DNA of 17,739 bases from an uncultured Candidatus Saccharibacteria bacterium (GCA_947427985.1 CANEKB010000013.1:1-17739); one strand, 5' to 3'. Positions 8,432-15,055 are shown, numbered from the stretch's first letter. Notes: a model not told the origin generated them from the sequence alone. Made by a program: numbers and translations.

Positions 8432-8621
8432 GTTGTATTTTCTACAACAATATTAGTTTTACCTCTGTTCTAACGGTACTTTTTGCCGTTGTATTTTTCA
8501 CAACACTAAAAATCTCCGTTTTGCTCCAAATTGTAAGTATTACAACGACGTTCCCCTCTCTATTCGCTATCTGTTGTTATCTATACAACACTTCTCCAAT
8601 TTTTCTGGTTTTTCTTACAAC
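8432..8621. repeat. Array of 17-bp palindromes GTTGT-N7-ACAAC
   Basis: Exact units lie at 8432-8448, 8488-8504 and 8573-8589, with one-mismatch and half-degenerate units at 8530-8546 and 8605-8621. Centre-to-centre distances are about 56, 42, 43 and 32 bp. The N7 core varies, so a dimeric DNA-binding protein is more likely than an RNA hairpin. Further exact copies occur outside the array at 9466, 11971 and 12733. The array fills the otherwise empty stretch between the putative giant RNA and the FISUMP cassette at 8692. Confidence 0.6.
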
Positions 8622-8691
8622 GTTCACTAATTTTAAGTTTCCCTTGCTACACGCCGTATTATTCTAGTACCGCACATTGACTCCTCTTTTC

Positions 8692-8886
8692 TTCGTCCGC
8701 AGCGGAGAGGTATACCCGATCAGCGGGATTATTTCATCGGTCGGGATATATGATTACTCATGGCCAAGCACTTCTCACACTCAAGCCAATTGGAGCCGAA
8801 ACCTTTTTATTAAAGAATTCAATATTTTAGCGTCCAATCAGAATAATGGTCGTAGATGGGGTTATTCCCTCCGTTGTCTAGCCATA
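8692..8886 (+). pseudogene. FISUMP-domain cassette A (headless surface-protein fragment)
   Basis: The plus frame reads FVRSGEVYPISG...YDYSWPSTS...NNGRRWGYSLRCLAI. This is the C-terminal part of a Fibrobacter succinogenes major paralogous (FISUMP) domain, which typically runs from a Y/FVRSG motif through a WSST motif to GxSVRC. There is no upstream part of the domain: a TAG lies in frame at 8665-8667, and no signal peptide, start site or Shine-Dalgarno is seen. Here the usual stop after CLAI has been lost and the frame runs into the palindromic element to a TGA at 8986-8988. The first 14 nt and the 3' tail are nearly identical to cassettes B and C near 15.5-16.0 kb, while the middle is different. 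Confidence 0.6.
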
Positions 8887-8906
8887 GAGAGTAATCAAGG
8901 GAGGAT
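8866..8906 (+). repeat. Cassette tail repeat, copy A
   Basis: Starts TCCCTCCGTTGTCTAGCCAT and continues through GAGTAATCAAGGGAGGAT. Close copies lie at 15986-16025 (same strand) and 15523-15566 (opposite strand). It encodes SLRCLAI and the downstream flank. Conservation continues past the coding end, so it is a DNA-level repeat rather than protein conservation alone. Confidence 0.8.
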
Positions 8907-8932
8907 GAAGGAAAAGATAAATGATAGTGTAT

Positions 8933-9074
8933 GGGTTAGATTAATTCTAGACTTTCTGAAACCATGCGACTACGATCGCTCGGGCTGAGCCGGGTCTGAA
9001 TCACGGCCTGCGTTAGCAGGTTCGATTCAGAGAGGCTCACCCAGGTTGAGGAAAGTCTAGAATTAATCTAAACC
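8933..9074. repeat. 142-bp palindromic element with nested hairpins
   Basis: 24-nt terminal arms 8933-8956 and 9051-9074 are inverted complements at 23 of 24 positions. Inside are further nested stems: GGGCTGAGCC 8982-8991 with GGCTCACCC 9034-9042, TCTGAATC 8995-9002 with GATTCAGA 9024-9031, and CCTGC-GTTA-GCAGG at 9007-9020. It sits in the loop of a degenerate copy of the terminator seen at 16037-16074, inside a duplicated segment whose other copy lacks it. A MITE-like insertion or a structured RNA are both possible. No coding content. Confidence 0.65.
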
Positions 9075-9088
9075 TAAGGATATATTAG

Positions 9089-9134
9089 CTTTCCCTATTC
9101 ACGCCCCAACCAGCCAAGAAAACCCAGTCAAAAT
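9089..9134 (-). pseudogene. Relic 3' end of an M50 protease gene
   Basis: 46 nt match the 3' end of the intact M50 gene (16070-16115) at about 42 positions. In frame it still encodes ILTGFSWLVGA and then a stop, but TGA instead of TAA. A second match of about 16 nt, GAAAAATGAGCGGGGA, sits on the minus strand around 9507-9522, at the position and orientation expected for the same gene's start. The interior is deleted or unrecognisable. Together with the cassette tail it shows that a FISUMP-M50 block was duplicated here and then decayed. Confidence 0.65.
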
Positions 9135-9146
9135 ATGTCATAACAT

Positions 9147-9166
9147 AAAAAATTCGCCCAAGGCGA
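9147..9166 (-). terminator. Rho-independent terminator (leftward)
   Basis: On the minus strand TCGCC-TTG-GGCGA is followed by a run of T, reading ATTTTTT. It lies between the M50 relic and tmRNA, and could end any leftward transcript from that interval. Confidence 0.6.
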
Positions 9167-9225
9167 TATTGTACTTTTCGCTATCCTAAGTCTTGTAATC
9201 GTCCTATCCCGCATCAACTTAGACC

Positions 9226-9263
9226 AAGAAAAAGACCGGTAACTGCGAGGAAAACCGGTCTTT
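9226..9263 (-). terminator. 10-bp stem terminator (leftward)
   Basis: AAAGACCGGT (9231-9240) and ACCGGTCTTT (9254-9263) form a perfect 10-bp stem with a 13-nt loop. On the minus strand it is followed by TTCTT extending the T-tract. It may end read-through from tmRNA. Confidence 0.6.
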
Positions 9264-9557
9264 CGTAGAGTGTGGAGTTATTTTGGCTATGTTTATTTTT
9301 GGTTCCTGAATAAATTTTGTATTCAAGAACTATCTCTATAATACTACCCAAAAATGCTTACGTCAACAACTTTTTGAACAAATTTTTTATGACTTTTGTG
9401 CGAGTTTTCCACAAGCATATACATATGCCTTTTTATGCCGCTCATAATTCGGATTCCTCCCAAACGTTGTAAAATCCACAACAATAGAATAAAAACACCA
9501 ATATCCCCGCTCATTTTTTCACAATAAATAATTTAAAAAATCAAACACTAAATCCAA
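9264..9557. other. AT-rich gap downstream of tmRNA
   Basis: Contains an imperfect hairpin near 9303-9329 (TTCCTGAATA...TATTCAAGAA), one exact GTTGT-N7-ACAAC palindrome at 9466-9482, a single DnaA-box-like TTTTCCACA near 9404, and a 56-codon minus-strand frame (9514-9344, MSGDIGVFILLLW...) whose first 5 codons resemble the start of the M50 gene. I see no Shine-Dalgarno or family for that frame and regard it as decay. Confidence 0.45.
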
Positions 9558-9913
9558 TGGTGGAGCTGCCGGATACTGCCTCCGGGTCCGAAAAATCTTC
9601 AAAATGCCATTCTACACGCATAGTTCTTTGTTTCGTCAGCGTAACCTCACAGCTGCAAAGAACAAAACTGTGAGCGCTCTAATCTAATTTTTCGAGCAAA
9701 GTGCGATCAAGGCTTTGCCTTATCACCGTAATTCTAATAATCTGCCGCCTACGGTAACTACGCGCCAGACCAGCCTATTAAAAATTATATCTTAGGCGTA
9801 AACAGGTGCATAAAGCACATGTTTTGCAGTGTTCTTTTCACTTTTTCAATACTTACGGTATCAATCGTCGTGCTTGGTATCTGTTAATAATCCGTCTAAG
9901 CTTTGTCAGCCCC
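9558..9913 (-). ncRNA. ssrA: tmRNA (transfer-messenger RNA)
   Basis: The minus strand begins GGGGCTGACAAAGC (5' end at 9913) and ends CCGGCAGCTCCACCA (3' end at 9558). GGGGCUG pairs with CAGCUCC to form the acceptor stem, and the CCA is encoded. The 356-nt length is normal. The tag frame is best read from GCA at 9827 to TAA at 9792, giving AKHVLYAPVYA and ending in Ala as ClpXP-type degrons do, although the body is unlike the common ANDENYALAA type. tmRNA rescues ribosomes stalled on broken messages with SmpB and marks the product for proteolysis. It has its own strong promoter. The tag start is inferred and an alternative frame cannot be excluded. Confidence 0.93.
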
Positions 9914-9923
9914 AACTAGTCTC

Positions 9924-9952
9924 ATTATATCAAACCTTTTCTAGAACCGCAA
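9924..9952 (-). promoter_or_regulatory. tmRNA promoter (TTGCGG-N17-TATAAT)
   Basis: On the minus strand -35 TTGCGG (9952-9947), a 17-nt spacer and -10 TATAAT (9929-9924) preceded by TGA, which makes an extended -10. The predicted start is a few bases upstream of the mature 5' end. Confidence 0.8.
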
Positions 9953-10387
9953 GCATTTCTTTCCCTGTTATTCGCTGTTCATGTAGAAAATAATTATTCA
10001 GTTTTCGTATGCTTGCGTTCTTACGGAATATCTGGCACTCGTTTTTGTCTATTCATCCAATATCCATCTGTACATGTAAAATTTACAACAACATTTCTAT
10101 TTCATTTATCCTTAAATGTTACCTGTTGAATCTACCATTTCATTGTAATGTTGTTAAAAATACGCAAATATCGAAACTATACCGTAGCTAACCTATCTTC
10201 ATATTTTCGACCTTTTGTCTAATCGTTAAAGCCTTTATTCTTAATTTTCTTACTCATATTCATGTTACGCAATGCTTGCCAACTTTCTGGTATCGTATAC
10301 GTTTAACTTTTGTGTTCAATCTTCTATTGTAAAAATTACAGAAACAGAGTAAAAATGGCTTTCTGATATTTTATTACATGTTTATGC
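9953..10387. other. AT-rich intergenic region between ssrA and comM
   Basis: No gene is supported. It holds degenerate relatives of the 17-bp palindrome: CATGT-N7-ACAAC at 10073-10089 and ATTGT-N7-ACAGA at 10326-10342, with half-sites near 10124 and 10150. The 10326 unit lies about 45 bp upstream of the comM -35 box, a natural place for an operator. Confidence 0.4.
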
Positions 10388-10417
10388 TTGTTATTTTTGA
10401 AAATTTTTTGTTACACT
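10388..10417 (+). promoter_or_regulatory. comM promoter (leaderless)
   Basis: -35 TTGTTA (10388-10393), an 18-nt spacer, and -10 TACACT (10412-10417) preceded by TGT. The ATG at 10424 follows after exactly 6 nt, so the message should have no leader. No Shine-Dalgarno is present. Confidence 0.6.
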
Positions 10418-10423
10418 CGCTTC

Positions 10424-11998
10424 ATGATTGCAAAAATTCATTCCGCCATTCCCTATGGCTACACTGGTAAGCTCATTGAAGTTGAAGGCGACACTAATCG
10501 TGGCTTACCCGGGTTTAGTATCGTAGGCATGGCAAATAAAACCGTGTTTGAAGCCCGTGAGCGCGTCCGTTCGGCCATTACTAACTCTGGACTTCTCTTT
10601 CCCGACCAAAAAGTCACTATTAATCTCGCTCCAGCCGAACTCACTAAAGACGGTTCTCATCTTGATATCCCTATAGCGCTCAATATTCTTACGCTTGCTG
10701 GGCAAATTCTCCCCGCTGATGTAAGAGATCGATTATTTGTCGGCGAACTTTCGCTGGACGGCAAAGCTAAACCTGTCCGCGGAATTATTAATATCGTAGA
10801 GGCTGCCTATGCTGCCGGTTTTCGTGAGATCTATGTTCCCTACGAAAATCTCCCACAAGCTTCCCTCATAAAAAACGCTTGCGTCATAGGTATTACTAAC
10901 CTTCTTGATCTCCTACTCCATCTTAAAGGTACCAAATCCCTCTCTGTTCCCCGAGCGACAAAACCATCTCAACACGATACTCCCACCTCCGCGGAACCAA
11001 ATTATGTCAAAAGTACTAAAACAGATAATAACGGGCCTTTTCTTGACGACGTTCACGGTCAAACCCTCACTAAACGTGCTCTTCATATCGCCATCGCTGG
11101 GCGCCATAACATCCTTCTTTCTGGACCGCCTGGCGCGGGCAAAACTATGCTCGCTCGCGTCGCCGCCAACCTACTTCCTTGCCCAAGCCCTGAAGAGTCC
11201 ATTGCTATCACCAAAATCCATTCTCTCCACTCCCATACCGATCAGGTTTGCTTTAAGCGTCCTTTTCGTGCTCCGCACCACACCGCTAGTAGCATCTCTA
11301 TCATTGGCGGAGGGCCCTACGCCAGACCGGGCGAAATTTCCCTTGCTCACCATGGCATACTCTTCCTTGACGAACTTCCCGAGTTCTCCCGAGATGTTCT
11401 CGAAGCTCTCCGTCAACCACTCGAAGATAAAACTATTTCTATCGACCGCGCCAACCAACACATAGTCTATCCAGCTGATTTTATGCTCGTCGCAACCATG
11501 AACCCCTGTCCTTGTGGATTTTACAATGACCCCCACCATATCTGTACTTGCTCCCCACACAACATCGAACGCTACCGCAAGAAGATCTCTGGCCCAATCC
11601 TAGACCGTATAGATCTCATCGTAAATGTCGAAAAAGTTCCTATCGAAGATCTAGGTACCCTATCTCCTGTCAAAAATACTCAGACAGATAAAAAGCATCC
11701 TGAACACAGCTTTGTCAAAAATACTATTACAGAAGCTCTTCAGAGACAAACTATGCGCTACGGCCAATCTAGCCTATATAACGGCTCTCTAACTGCTCAA
11801 AATATACCTCGTTTTGTCCATCTAACCTCTTCCGCGCGCAAATTATTAACTACCGCTTCCAAACAACTCGATCTTTCTGCACGAGCTTACTTTAAAGTCA
11901 TAAAAGTGGCTCAAACTATTGCAGATTTAGACAATTTAACAGAGGTGAAACCTGAACAAATTTCTGAAGCGTTGTCATTTCGACAACAATTATTTTAA
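10424..11998 (+). CDS. comM: ComM / YifB-family Mg-chelatase-like AAA+ ATPase
   Basis: 524 residues, the normal full length of the family. The N-terminal ChlI/Lon-like domain reads MIAKIHSA...GLPGFSIVGMANKTVFEARERVRSA...NLAPAEL. The AAA+ domain follows with Walker A GPPGAGKT at about 233-241 and Walker B ILFLDELPEF at about 311-319. A Cys cluster (NPCPCG...CTC, about 359-377) and RIDLIV come next, and the C-terminal ChlI_C domain ends EALSFRQQLF. ComM is a branch-migration helicase that helps integrate imported single-stranded DNA during natural transformation. The start was set at the second in-frame candidate because translation similarity begins there and the promoter lies just upstream. 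The 3' end contains one exact copy of the 17-bp palindrome (11971-11987). Confidence 0.95.
   Translation: MIAKIHSAIPYGYTGKLIEVEGDTNRGLPGFSIVGMANKTVFEARERVRSAITNSGLLFPDQKVTINLAPAELTKDGSHLDIPIALNILTLAGQILPADVRDRLFVGELSLDGKAKPVRGIINIVEAAYAAGFREIYVPYENLPQASLIKNACVIGITNLLDLLLHLKGTKSLSVPRATKPSQHDTPTSAEPNYVKSTKTDNNGPFLDDVHGQTLTKRALHIAIAGRHNILLSGPPGAGKTMLARVAANLLPCPSPEESIAITKIHSLHSHTDQVCFKRPFRAPHHTASSISIIGGGPYARPGEISLAHHGILFLDELPEFSRDVLEALRQPLEDKTISIDRANQHIVYPADFMLVATMNPCPCGFYNDPHHICTCSPHNIERYRKKISGPILDRIDLIVNVEKVPIEDLGTLSPVKNTQTDKKHPEHSFVKNTITEALQRQTMRYGQSSLYNGSLTAQNIPRFVHLTSSARKLLTTASKQLDLSARAYFKVIKVAQTIADLDNLTEVKPEQISEALSFRQQLF
11971..11987. repeat. GTTGT-N7-ACAAC palindrome inside the comM 3' end
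   Basis: GTTGTCATTTCGACAAC, an extended 6-bp half-site palindrome, lies in coding sequence 9 nt before the stop codon. It belongs to the family found at 8432-8621, 9466 and 12733. Confidence 0.6.
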
Positions 11999-12127
11999 GA
12001 GGCTTATGATCACAAAAATTATAGTCCGAACAACTTTTCTACAGTACCCATATGAGACAATATCACGCTTAATCATTACAGAGATAGCTATGCTCAAGCT
12101 TTTCAGTCAGCTTCCCCGTAAAACCTC

Positions 12128-12156
12128 TTGCGCCGAAACTCTTCTTTTGTTATAAT
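12128..12156 (+). promoter_or_regulatory. infC promoter (TTGCGC-N17-TATAAT)
   Basis: -35 TTGCGC (12128-12133), a 17-nt spacer, and -10 TATAAT (12151-12156) with a TGT extension. The predicted start near 12163 leaves a leader of about 27 nt containing the Shine-Dalgarno AAAGGAAG. Confidence 0.75.
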
Positions 12157-12189
12157 AAGGTAAGTTCTAACAACGAAAGGAAGCTAATC

Positions 12190-12714
12190 ATTAGTAAAAC
12201 ATCACGCACCAAACTTAACGGAGAAATCCGCTACCCTTCTGTCCGCGTAATCGGAGCTAATGGCGAGCAACTAGGCATCATGTCTAGCCGCGACGCGCAA
12301 CTTATCGCCAAAGAACAAGGAGTCGACTTAGTAGAAATTTCTGCAAATGCCGATCCACCGGTTGTCAAAGTCATCGACTGGGGTAAATACCAATATCAGA
12401 AGATGAAAGAAGAAGCCAAAAACCGTAAAAAAGCTCGCGAAAAACAATCCGAGCTCAAAACGATGAAAATTGGCCTTAAAATCAGTGACAACGACCTTAA
12501 CATCAAAGTTCGCAAAATAAAAAGCTTTCTCGACGATGGCGATCGCGTTAAGATCATGGTTATTTTCCGTGGTCGCGAAATGGCTCACAAAGAACTCGGA
12601 CAAGCTATGCTTGATAAGATTCTTGCGCTCATTTCTGAAGACCTTGAAATCGCCCAAGAAGGTAAGCCTCAATTTGCTGGACGTAACTTCTCTATCAGTA
12701 TTCGCAAGAAATAA
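12190..12714 (+). CDS. infC: Translation initiation factor IF-3, AUU start
   Basis: 174 residues. IF3 binds the 30S subunit, keeps it apart from 50S and proofreads the initiator tRNA-start codon pair. The N-terminal domain begins SKTSRTKLNGEIRYPSVRVIGANGEQLGIMSS; a basic linker helix (KMKEEAKNRKKAREKQSELK) and the C-terminal domain (IKVRKIKSFLDDGDRVKIMVIFRGREMAH...FSISIRKK) complete it. An ATG at 12280 would cut off a third of the N-terminal domain, so the start is the in-frame ATT at 12190, about 6 nt after AAAGGAAG. The adjacent ATC (12187) is the only competitor. An AUU start is the classical device by which IF3 represses its own translation in many bacteria. It heads the ribosomal cluster, although rpmI has its own promoter. 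Confidence 0.95.
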   Translation: MSKTSRTKLNGEIRYPSVRVIGANGEQLGIMSSRDAQLIAKEQGVDLVEISANADPPVVKVIDWGKYQYQKMKEEAKNRKKAREKQSELKTMKIGLKISDNDLNIKVRKIKSFLDDGDRVKIMVIFRGREMAHKELGQAMLDKILALISEDLEIAQEGKPQFAGRNFSISIRKK

Positions 12715-12849
12715 TATACCAGAGAAGGAGTCGTTGTAAGATTGACAACAACAGAGGTATTCCCTCTTTTATTAGCGAAGGTTCAGAAGAAGTAATTCCT
12801 ACTTCCATGGCCAGCTAATCGCTCTTTTAATATCAATTAATAGCTTATC
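12715..12849 (+). promoter_or_regulatory. infC-rpmI leader with terminator-like hairpins
   Basis: The gap holds, in order, a GTTGT-N7-ACAAC palindrome (12733-12749), a hairpin AGAGG/CCTCT followed by TTTT (12753-12770), and a larger structure closed by AGCGA/TCGCT with an inner perfect GAAGTA/TACTTC hairpin and then CTTTT (about 12774-12837). This could be the infC terminator or an autoregulatory attenuator of the L35-L20 genes, as L20 leaders are in other bacteria. The family is not recognised. Confidence 0.45.
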
Positions 12850-12879
12850 TTGCATTTAGGCTTAAAGCTTCAATACAAT
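12850..12879 (+). promoter_or_regulatory. rpmI-rplT-rpmB promoter
   Basis: -35 TTGCAT (12850-12855), an 18-nt spacer and -10 TACAAT (12874-12879). The ATG at 12901 follows an AAAGGAAC Shine-Dalgarno. Confidence 0.65.
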
Positions 12880-12900
12880 CTAAGCAACAAAGGAACTTTT

Positions 12901-13095
12901 ATGCCAAAACTCAAGACGCATAAAGGCACCGCGAAACGTATCAAGATTACCGGTTCCGGTAAACTTGCTCGTGAGCGTGCTTACGGCAACCACATTCTTG
13001 CCAAAAAATCTAAAGCCCGCAAACGCAACATGAAAACTGCTGCTTTTGTGAATGGCAAAATTGCTAAAAATGTTAAAACTGCATTAGGAGTCTAA
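12901..13095 (+). CDS. rpmI: 50S ribosomal protein bL35
   Basis: 64 residues, the usual length. It begins with the conserved MPKLKTHKGTAKRIKITGSGKL and has the family's basic AYGNHILAKKSKARKRNMK core. bL35 is a small 23S rRNA-binding protein of the large subunit. The start is the ATG at 12901, 5 nt after AAAGGAAC; a longer in-frame extension (from 12850) is rejected because it overlaps the promoter. Its stop is followed one base later by the rplT start, so translation is coupled. Confidence 0.97.
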   Translation: MPKLKTHKGTAKRIKITGSGKLARERAYGNHILAKKSKARKRNMKTAAFVNGKIAKNVKTALGV

Positions 13096-13096
13096 G

Positions 13097-13447
13097 ATGA
13101 GAGTTAAACGTGGTGTGCCTGCACGGGCCAAACATAAGAAAACTTTAGACGCCGCTAAGGGGATGCAACATTACCGCACCCGCAGTTTCCGCTTAGCAAA
13201 ACAGGGCGTCATTAAATCCCTTCGTTATTCATATCGCGATCGCCGCAACCGCAAACGCGATTTGCGCGCGCTCTGGATTACCCGTATCAATAACGCTTCG
13301 CGCGAGCTCGGTCTTTCCTATTCCCAGCTAATGTCCGGCCTCAAACAAAAAGGTGTCACAATTGACCGCAAGATCCTTGCTGAGCTTGCTGTTAATCAGC
13401 CTGAAGCTTTTAAAGCCGTCGTCAATACGGTAAAGGAGACCAAATAA
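13097..13447 (+). CDS. rplT: 50S ribosomal protein bL20
   Basis: 116 residues. It begins MRVKRGVPARAKHKKTLDAAKG and contains YRDRRNRKRDLRALWITRINNASRELGLSYSQLMSGLKQKGVTIDRKILAELA, the diagnostic bL20 core. bL20 is needed for early 50S assembly and represses the rpmI-rplT message in several bacteria. GGAG lies ahead of the ATG at the end of rpmI. Its TAA shares one base with the rpmB ATG. Confidence 0.98.
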   Translation: MRVKRGVPARAKHKKTLDAAKGMQHYRTRSFRLAKQGVIKSLRYSYRDRRNRKRDLRALWITRINNASRELGLSYSQLMSGLKQKGVTIDRKILAELAVNQPEAFKAVVNTVKETK

Positions 13448-13638
13448 TGGCAGTCTGCGAAATCAGTGGTAAAGGCAAAATGTACGGTCATAACGTTTCG
13501 TTCTCGCAACGCAAAACCCGTAAAGTTTTTAAGCCAAATGTTCAGAAAAAGACCCTAATCGTTGACGGGCAAAAGCTCAAGGTTAACGTTGCTGCCTCTA
13601 CTTTGCGTACACTCAAGAAAAAAGGCTTGGTTAAATAA
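13447..13638 (+). CDS. rpmB: 50S ribosomal protein bL28
   Basis: 63 residues, MAVCEISGKGKMYGHNVSFSQRKTRKVFKPNVQKK, typical bL28 with CEISGKG and the GHNVS motif. The C-terminus VAASTLRTLKKKGLVK also fits. The start overlaps the rplT stop (TAATG), with AAGGAG upstream inside rplT, so it is the third gene of a coupled operon. In many other bacteria rpmB lies elsewhere, beside rpmG, so its position after rplT is a lineage feature. Confidence 0.97.
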   Translation: MAVCEISGKGKMYGHNVSFSQRKTRKVFKPNVQKKTLIVDGQKLKVNVAASTLRTLKKKGLVK

Positions 13639-13666
13639 TTTAAGTCTGAACAATCTTATTATGTCT

Positions 13667-13699
13667 AAAAAATCCGTAGCTAAAAACCACGGATTTTTT
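13667..13699 (+). terminator. Terminator of the ribosomal protein operon
   Basis: AAAAAATCCGT (13667-13677) and ACGGATTTTTT (13689-13699) form a perfect 11-bp stem with a T-tract at the 3' side, 28 nt after rpmB. The A-rich left arm means it can also act on leftward transcripts. Confidence 0.9.
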
Positions 13700-13744
13700 G
13701 GGTTAGCTATGCGCTCTACCCCCCCCAGAAATTATCTAAAAAAT

Positions 13745-14087
13745 GAGCCGTCAATAAGCCGGGTTCTGTAATTCCCCTCTCGGAGAACCGACAACCATCT
13801 ATCTAGACCATGAATTGCTCCATGGTTCCAGCGGTAAACGTGCATCCTCGAGCCAAGGTCTCTAGCACTCCTTGCAGCTGATAGGGTTTGCCCCCGTTTC
13901 ATGTCGCCATGAAACGCTGTGAGCTCTTACCTCACTCTTTTCACCCTTACTCAATGGCCAAAACCATCAAGCGGTATAAGTTTCTGTGGTACTTTCCCTA
14001 CCCTTTCGGGCGGTCGCCGTTAGCGACTATCATGCTCTATGCTGCCCGGACTTTCCTCTTGCGAACAAGCGGTTGTCTTTCAGGCTC
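13745..14087 (-). ncRNA. rnpB: RNase P RNA, bacterial type
   Basis: The minus strand contains the universal signatures: GAGGAAAGTCCGGGC near the 5' end (about 14044-14058), AGTAAGGGTGAAA in the middle, GGGGGCAAACCC, and ACAGAACCCGGCTTA near the 3' end. GAGCC at the predicted 5' end (14087) pairs with GGCTC at 13749-13745 to close helix P1, which is followed by TTTTTT as a terminator. About 343 nt. It is the catalytic RNA that removes 5' leaders from pre-tRNA and matures 4.5S-type RNAs and often tmRNA. Its promoter predicts the same 5' end. Confidence 0.96.
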
Positions 14088-14093
14088 ATCCAT

Positions 14094-14122
14094 ATTGTAT
14101 CATATCCTACAACTTTTTCCAA
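14094..14122 (-). promoter_or_regulatory. rnpB promoter (TTGGAA-N17-TACAAT)
   Basis: On the minus strand -35 TTGGAA (14122-14117), a 17-nt spacer, and -10 TACAAT (14099-14094) with a TGA extension. Six bases separate the -10 box from the predicted 5' G of the RNA. Confidence 0.8.
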
Positions 14123-14161
14123 GCTTAAGCATAGAAGACCCCGACGAGTTAAAGCTTTACC

Positions 14162-15019
14162 CTAACACTCTTCTTCATTAAACTGCCGATCAATCGCTTC
14201 ATTCGCTCTCGCATCAGCTTTCGTATTATGTTCTCTAGCTACATGGATAAACGCACAGGCCTCAAAATTCTTCAAAAGGCCTTGAATATCGTCATAAATC
14301 GACATTAAATCACGGTTTTTTACCTTATAGATACCATTCATCTGATTTACCATCATTAGGTTATCGCTTACAAAGCGTACTGATTTTAACCCTAGTTCAA
14401 TCGCTCTGAGGCAACCTGCCCTAAGTGCATGATATTCCGCCACTCGTGACGTTGCGAAACCAATAAATTCGCCTCCGCTCGCCAACACCGCGCCATTTTC
14501 CCCCACAATATGATAACCCACTCCAGATGGGCCCGGGTTTCCCCGGCTACTACCATCAACATAAACCGTCGCGCTATTCGCCACGTCCTTATAGTTCGAC
14601 CCCCGCATCCCCTCGCGGCCTTCAATCTCCAGTGTCGTGATACTGGCTTCATCCAAATGATAGCTAGCCATTTCTTCCGGCTTGATATATTTATAAGCTG
14701 TGTAGCGCTCCTGCGGGCTAATCTTCGTATCCGCACCAAGCCGAATTTCATAAATTATATAAAGATTGCTCAACTGGCTTGACCCCTGTGGCGCCAAGAA
14801 CGTCACCACATCCTTCAAAGTCGTCTTTTCGGCCACTTCCACCCCCAGATATTCTTCCAACATTCGATCCATTGCCTCTTCAGGCTGCTCGCCAAACTTA
14901 ATCTTTCCAGTCGGTATCTCCCAGGTCGGAATCCCATCAACCCGACCTTGCACCTTCTTCATGATTAAAACTTCTGCGCCTTTTTGAATAATCCCAGCAA
15001 CTCGAATTCGCTGTTTCAC
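14162..15019 (-). CDS. Nudix domain - RNase HI fusion protein
   Basis: 285 residues. The N-terminal half (1-135) is a Nudix hydrolase fold: MKQRIRVAGIIQKG...WEIPTGKIKFGE, with the Nudix box at 38-60. The box has G38, E44, R52, E56 and G59, but Met53 and Tyr57 replace two of the three acidic metal ligands of REUxEE, so hydrolase activity is doubtful. The C-terminal half (about 148-285) is RNase HI with all four catalytic acids in context: VDGSSRGNPGPSG (Asp about 155), EYHALRAG (Glu about 195), SDNLMMVNQMNG (Asp about 219) and HNTKADARAN (Asp about 269). RNase H removes RNA from RNA-DNA hybrids. A GTG start after AGGGAAG is chosen because the Nudix fold begins there; a TTG at 15040 is the alternative. 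It lies upstream of rnpB with a separate promoter. Confidence 0.88.
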   Translation of the reverse strand: MKQRIRVAGIIQKGAEVLIMKKVQGRVDGIPTWEIPTGKIKFGEQPEEAMDRMLEEYLGVEVAEKTTLKDVVTFLAPQGSSQLSNLYIIYEIRLGADTKISPQERYTAYKYIKPEEMASYHLDEASITTLEIEGREGMRGSNYKDVANSATVYVDGSSRGNPGPSGVGYHIVGENGAVLASGGEFIGFATSRVAEYHALRAGCLRAIELGLKSVRFVSDNLMMVNQMNGIYKVKNRDLMSIYDDIQGLLKNFEACAFIHVAREHNTKADARANEAIDRQFNEEEC

Positions 15020-15055
15020 AATCTTCCCTAAATAAACCAATTTCTAACTATAATC

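Noticed and set aside
8432..8621. CRISPR array
   Set aside because: Units are only 17 bp with variable centres, spacers range from about 15 to 39 nt, and there is no leader or cas gene.
8407..8667. 86-codon plus-strand hydrophobic frame
   Set aside because: Its Thr/Phe/Leu-rich sequence comes from the palindrome array and T-rich DNA; no start signal.
8982..9042. tRNA gene (GGTTCGATTC T-loop-like)
   Set aside because: The sequence flanking the loop is not a T-stem, and no anticodon arm or acceptor stem fits; the nested palindrome explains it better.
9404..9412. Replication origin (TTTTCCACA DnaA-like box)
   Set aside because: A single box with no cluster, no dnaA or dnaN nearby.
9344..9514. 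56-codon minus-strand gene
   Set aside because: No Shine-Dalgarno or recognisable family; the first codons match the M50 start, so it is treated as part of the M50 relic.
13888..14181. 97-codon plus-strand frame
   Set aside because: Antisense to RNase P RNA.
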